Assembly (NCBI RefSeq): GCF_025997915.1
Contig: NZ_AP026677.1
Coordinates: 1,240,001-1,304,000, forward strand
DNA from: Aquiluna sp. KACHI24
GTDB taxonomy: Bacteria > Actinomycetota > Actinomycetes > Actinomycetales > Microbacteriaceae
Direction of reading: 5' to 3'
Length of the DNA: 64,000 bases
Every line of letters starts with the position of its first letter. Within the stretch, counting starts at the first letter, position 1. A model generated the notes under the pieces. It saw only the letters and a program-made list of their open reading frames with translations. It did not search any database and was not told where the DNA came from. Of the stretch, positions 61,170-64,000 are shown piece by piece. The translations under genes were made by a program, and so were the position numbers.

Positions 61170-61175
61170 ACACTA
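61170..61175 (-). promoter_or_regulatory. -10 element (TAGTGT) of a leaderless promoter for LysE gene
   Basis: TAGTGT + GAAGCT + GTG (61163) on the minus strand; 6-nt spacing. Confidence 0.5.
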
Positions 61176-61206
61176 GTGCTCTGGCAGATCTTGAAAGTTG
61201 AAAAAC

Positions 61207-62799
61207 ATGGCTAAAAATCGCTGGTTCGGACTCGTCGTTATCTCTATGGCCATCTCCCTGGTCATCATCGACGGCACCATCGTCAACACCATCTTCCCCG
61301 CCATCATCGAAGATCTGAGCCTCACTAGTACCGAGGTGCAGTGGGTGCAGGAGAGCTATGTTCTAGTCTTCGCCGCGCTGCTATTGGTGTGGGGTTCGCT
61401 AGGTGACCAGATCGGTCGACGCCGACTTTTGATGATCGGTATTGCGATCTTCATCATTTCCTCAGTCTGGGCGGGACAAACTGAGTCAGCGGATCAGATG
61501 ATTCTTGCCCGAGTGATCCAGGGCTTTGGTGGCTCAATGGTTCTACCCACCACGCTCTCGCTGGTAAACGCCAACTTCCAGGGCAAAGAGCGCGGCATCG
61601 CATTCGCGGTCTGGGGCGCAACCATTGGAGGCATGGTCGCCATTGGTCCAGTACTTGGCGGCTGGTTAGCAACTGACTTCTCGTGGCGCTGGGCCTTTTT
61701 GATCAATCTGCCAATCGGTGTGTTGATTCTGATTGGGCTGTGGCTACTGGTCCCAGAATCAAAATCCGGTGCACGTGGCATTGATTTGATGGGTGCACTG
61801 CTATCGGTTCTACTTTTCGGGCCACTCGTGTTTGCGCTAATCGAGGGTCGTATTTATGGCTGGTGGGAGCAGACCGATGGTGAACCCTTCCAGATCGGAG
61901 ACTTCGTTTGGCCAAGTGACTGGATCTCGGTAATTCCAGTTGCGCTTGCGCTTTCACTCGTGGCTGGAGTGCTGTTTGTCATGGTTGAAAATGCTCGGGC
62001 CAAAGCTGGCAAGGCAGTGCTGCTTGATCTAACGCTCTTCTCAATTACATCCTTCAGAAACGGTTCGATTGCGGCTCTGATCATCTCCATGGGTGAGTTT
62101 GGTCTGCTATTTGCAATCCCGCTTTGGCTGCAGAACGTGCTTGATCTGAGTCCGATCAGCTCTGGTCTGGTGCTGCTGTGGTTGGCCGCGGGAGCGTTTT
62201 TGGCTTCGGCAGTGGGAGGTGCCCTCAGTGGCAAGCTGCCTCCTGCCAGGGCAGTTCAAATCGGCGTCTTGCTTGAGTTGATTGGTGTTGTTGGCGTCGG
62301 AGTATTCGCGTCAGTTGGAGCCGGCTGGGTGCCGATTGCACCACTACTCTTCGTTTATGGCATCGGCGTTGGCCTAGCCACCGCTCAGCTCACCGGCGTG
62401 ATTATGGTCGATGTTCCAAACGAGCAAGCGGGTCAGGCGTCAGGATCTCAGTCGACCGTTCGTCAGGTTGGTTCCGCTCTGGGCATTGCAGTCCTGGGAA
62501 CCATGCTGTTCTCTGGAACCCAGGCCTCACTCGAGTCAAGGCTTGATGGGCTATCTGTCCCAGAGGCCAACCAGGTGATGATTGTTGACGCTGTGGTCGA
62601 CTCTGCTGGTGGAGCCATCCCCGCCCTCGAGGGTGCTCTTGCCCCTTTGGTTGGTAGTGAGTTAGCTCAGGACATTGTTCTTGCCTCCGAGGAAGCCTTC
62701 ACTGATGGGGCAAAACTCTCGGCGTGGGCAGCGGCGGCATTCCTACTTCTGGGCTTTTTCTCGACCTTCCGACTTGGGAGTCGAGTCAAGAAAGATTAG
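61207..62799 (+). CDS. DHA2-type MFS multidrug exporter (EmrB/QacA)
   Basis: I place the start at ATG 61207 (MAKNRWFGLVVISMAISLV), about 530 aa. It has 14 predicted helices, DGTIVNTIFPAIIEDLSLTS in helix 1 with the acidic residue typical of DHA2 proteins, the loop GSLGDQIGRRRLLMIG, and the motif C-like IGPVLGGWLA. It exports drugs or metabolites by proton antiport. The 3' end overlaps the TipAS gene by 14 nt. Confidence 0.9.
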   Translation: MAKNRWFGLVVISMAISLVIIDGTIVNTIFPAIIEDLSLTSTEVQWVQESYVLVFAALLLVWGSLGDQIGRRRLLMIGIAIFIISSVWAGQTESADQMILARVIQGFGGSMVLPTTLSLVNANFQGKERGIAFAVWGATIGGMVAIGPVLGGWLATDFSWRWAFLINLPIGVLILIGLWLLVPESKSGARGIDLMGALLSVLLFGPLVFALIEGRIYGWWEQTDGEPFQIGDFVWPSDWISVIPVALALSLVAGVLFVMVENARAKAGKAVLLDLTLFSITSFRNGSIAALIISMGEFGLLFAIPLWLQNVLDLSPISSGLVLLWLAAGAFLASAVGGALSGKLPPARAVQIGVLLELIGVVGVGVFASVGAGWVPIAPLLFVYGIGVGLATAQLTGVIMVDVPNEQAGQASGSQSTVRQVGSALGIAVLGTMLFSGTQASLESRLDGLSVPEANQVMIVDAVVDSAGGAIPALEGALAPLVGSELAQDIVLASEEAFTDGAKLSAWAAAAFLLLGFFSTFRLGSRVKKD

Positions 62800-63124
62800 T
62801 GTCGGCGAAATGGGTAATCGCGTCATAGACGTATTTACCGAGTCCTGGCGCGTAGCCCTCATAGGTGTCGCGATAGCCGGTGGGCAGGATAAAGCTCATA
62901 GCTAGGGACTTATAAGCCTCGCGATTTGGAGTCCAAAACCTCAGGCAAAACTCATAGTGTTCTCTGACCGCCTGCTGCATAGCCTGAGAGTCAAAGCTCT
63001 CTCCCGCCTGCATGCTGGCGACCATCTTCTTCGTGATTTCATCAAAGATGGCGGCAAATTGTTGGTTCTCCTGCTCGGAGTATTTGTTTTGATACAGCCC
63101 CGCATGTAGGTAGTTGTCGTTCAT
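62786..63124 (-). CDS. Stand-alone TipAS-like antibiotic-recognition domain protein
   Basis: The 112-aa protein has no DNA-binding domain. It resembles the C-terminal TipAS domain of TipA-type MerR regulators: a charged helix (EQENQQFAAIFDEITKKMV), VREHYEFCLRFWTPNREAYKS, and FILPTGYRDTYEGYAPGLGKY. TipAS domains bind thiopeptides and related antibiotics. It overlaps the response regulator by 4 nt, so it is probably co-expressed with the two-component system and faces an exporter gene. Drug binding here is an inference. Confidence 0.8.
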   Translation of the reverse strand: MNDNYLHAGLYQNKYSEQENQQFAAIFDEITKKMVASMQAGESFDSQAMQQAVREHYEFCLRFWTPNREAYKSLAMSFILPTGYRDTYEGYAPGLGKYVYDAITHFADTNLS

Positions 63125-63789
63125 GCCTTTACCAACCTGTACCCGGAACCTCGGACGGTCTGAATCACATCGGCACCAAGTTTCTGCCGCAGATAGCGAA
63201 CGTAGACATCAACCACATTGGTGCCTGGATCAAAGTCGTAGGTCCAGACCCCAGAAAGGATCTGTTCACGCGAGAGCGTCTGACCCGGATGCTTCATGAA
63301 GTACTCGAGCACTTCAAACTCTTTGGTGGTCAGCTCGATCTCCTGACCTTCAAGATGAGCCTTCCGCTCAATCAAATCTAGAGACAGGGCGCCGACCGTA
63401 AGGAGCTGGCTCTGCGGCAGTTGGGCTGGTGATCTCCGAAGCCTGGACTTAACTCGCACCAGCAGCTCTTCAAAGGCAAATGGTTTTCCGATGTAATCAT
63501 CGGCTCCCTCTTCAAAGCTAGTGACCGTGCTGTCAACCGAGTGCCGTGCGGTGAGGACGATGATTGGGATGTCGAATCCACTTCCACGAAGCTGCCTGAT
63601 GACCTCGAATCCATCGATGCCGGGCAATCCGATATCCAAGATCACCAGATCAAAATTGGCACTTCGAGTTATTGCAAGAGCATCCTCACCGGATGTCACA
63701 TGAGTGACTCGATATCCATTGGCACGCAAACCTTTGGAGATGAACGAGGCAATCTTTTCAGTGTCCTCGACGAGCAATATTTCGGTCAT
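63121..63789 (-). CDS. OmpR/PhoB-family response regulator
   Basis: The 222-aa protein has a receiver domain with acidic pocket [10 protein letters not shown] and phospho-acceptor Asp52 ([14 protein letters not shown]), the Thr/Lys switch ([19 protein letters not shown]), and a winged-helix output domain ([34 protein letters not shown]). The start overlaps the kinase stop by 4 nt. Targets are unknown; the downstream TipAS gene and nearby exporter are candidates. Confidence 0.93.
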   Translation of the reverse strand: MTEILLVEDTEKIASFISKGLRANGYRVTHVTSGEDALAITRSANFDLVILDIGLPGIDGFEVIRQLRGSGFDIPIIVLTARHSVDSTVTSFEEGADDYIGKPFAFEELLVRVKSRLRRSPAQLPQSQLLTVGALSLDLIERKAHLEGQEIELTTKEFEVLEYFMKHPGQTLSREQILSGVWTYDFDPGTNVVDVYVRYLRQKLGADVIQTVRGSGYRLVKA

Positions 63790-64000
63790 TTGTGAATCGG
63801 CAACCTCACTGTGAATTTCGCACCACCGAGCTCAGAGTCGGCAACCTCGAGGTCACCACCGTGCGCCTTGGCTATCGCCCTGGATAGTGCTAAGCCTAGG
63901 CCTGAACCCTCTGAACCTGCGCTGGCCTTGGAGCGATAGAACGGCTCAAAGATCCGCTCTCGTTCCTCGGGGTCAACTCCCTGACCGCTGTCCTCCACCC
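63786..64000 (-). CDS. Sensor histidine kinase, C-terminal part (partial)
   Basis: The 71 or so visible residues are the end of a HATPase_c domain: the G1 box [20 protein letters not shown] and the G2 box [19 protein letters not shown], ending FTVRLPIHK. The sensor, HAMP and His-containing parts lie beyond the window edge. It is the cognate kinase of the following response regulator by position. Confidence 0.93.
   Translation of the reverse strand, partial: VEDSGQGVDPEERERIFEPFYRSKASAGSEGSGLGLALSRAIAKAHGGDLEVADSELGGAKFTVRLPIHK

Overview
The window looks like a chromosomal segment of a streamlined actinobacterium, most likely a small-genome Microbacteriaceae (the freshwater Rhodoluna/Aquiluna or 'Luna' type is my best guess). 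This rests on mid-50s %GC judged by eye, actinobacterial gene sets and orders (tRNA-Thr/tRNA-Met/MaoC pair; tilS-hpt-ftsH-folEPBK-DUF3180-DUF2520-panC-lysS; menaquinone genes next to ccsB-resB-ccdA-resA), a 32-aa bS22 ribosomal protein, and many leaderless starts. Coding density is very high. No stretch over 300 bp lacks a gene; the longest non-coding interval is the 214-bp mal control region (9439-9652).

Layout. 1-2650: end of a cell-envelope/fatty-acid group (murB, two MaoC dehydratase subunits), a probably inserted AAA/DUF4143 ATPase preceded by three 23-bp tandem repeats, and tRNA-Met and tRNA-Thr. 2651-12942: a maltodextrin locus. One arm (minus strand) carries two substrate-binding proteins, MalF- and MalG-type permeases and a cytoplasmic GH13 amylase. 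The divergent arm carries two tandem paralogous GH13 alpha-glucosidases. Palindromic LacI-type operators lie between the arms, and a LacI regulator with a similar operator sits at 17078. No transport ATPase is encoded here. 12929-16839: MMPL exporter with divergent MarR regulator, and an MFS exporter. 16910-19681: tRNA-Tyr, lacI, yajQ, manA. 19685-31480: MFS protein, FprA reductase, and the complete menaquinone set (menG, polyprenyl diphosphate synthase, menF, menD, menA, menE, menB, menC) with small membrane proteins. 31475-35780: cytochrome c maturation system II and a histidine phosphatase.

35846-47142: aspS of the archaeal/non-discriminating class, a vapBC pair, two small genes missed by ordinary length cut-offs (41 aa at 37895 and bS22 at 39068), an ArsR protein with a long helical tail, proC, a CPBP membrane protein, radA, an ArgA-like acetyltransferase, a SOUL protein and clpC. 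47147-56415: lysS, panC and the folate/ftsH/hpt/tilS block. 56436-64000: ppa, an NTF2-like protein, an NlpC/P60 endopeptidase, a tRNA-Glu/Asp/Phe cluster, four transporter-type membrane proteins, a stand-alone TipAS-domain protein, and an OmpR-type two-component system cut by the window edge.

Two window-wide patterns stand out. First, at least 15 transcription-unit starts have a TANNNT-like hexamer exactly 6-7 nt before the start codon, which predicts leaderless mRNAs; menB and menC even share one 7-bp element in a 17-bp gap. Second, nearly every convergent gene pair overlaps at its stop codons with no terminator. I found no CRISPR array, prophage, insertion sequence or recognisable riboswitch.
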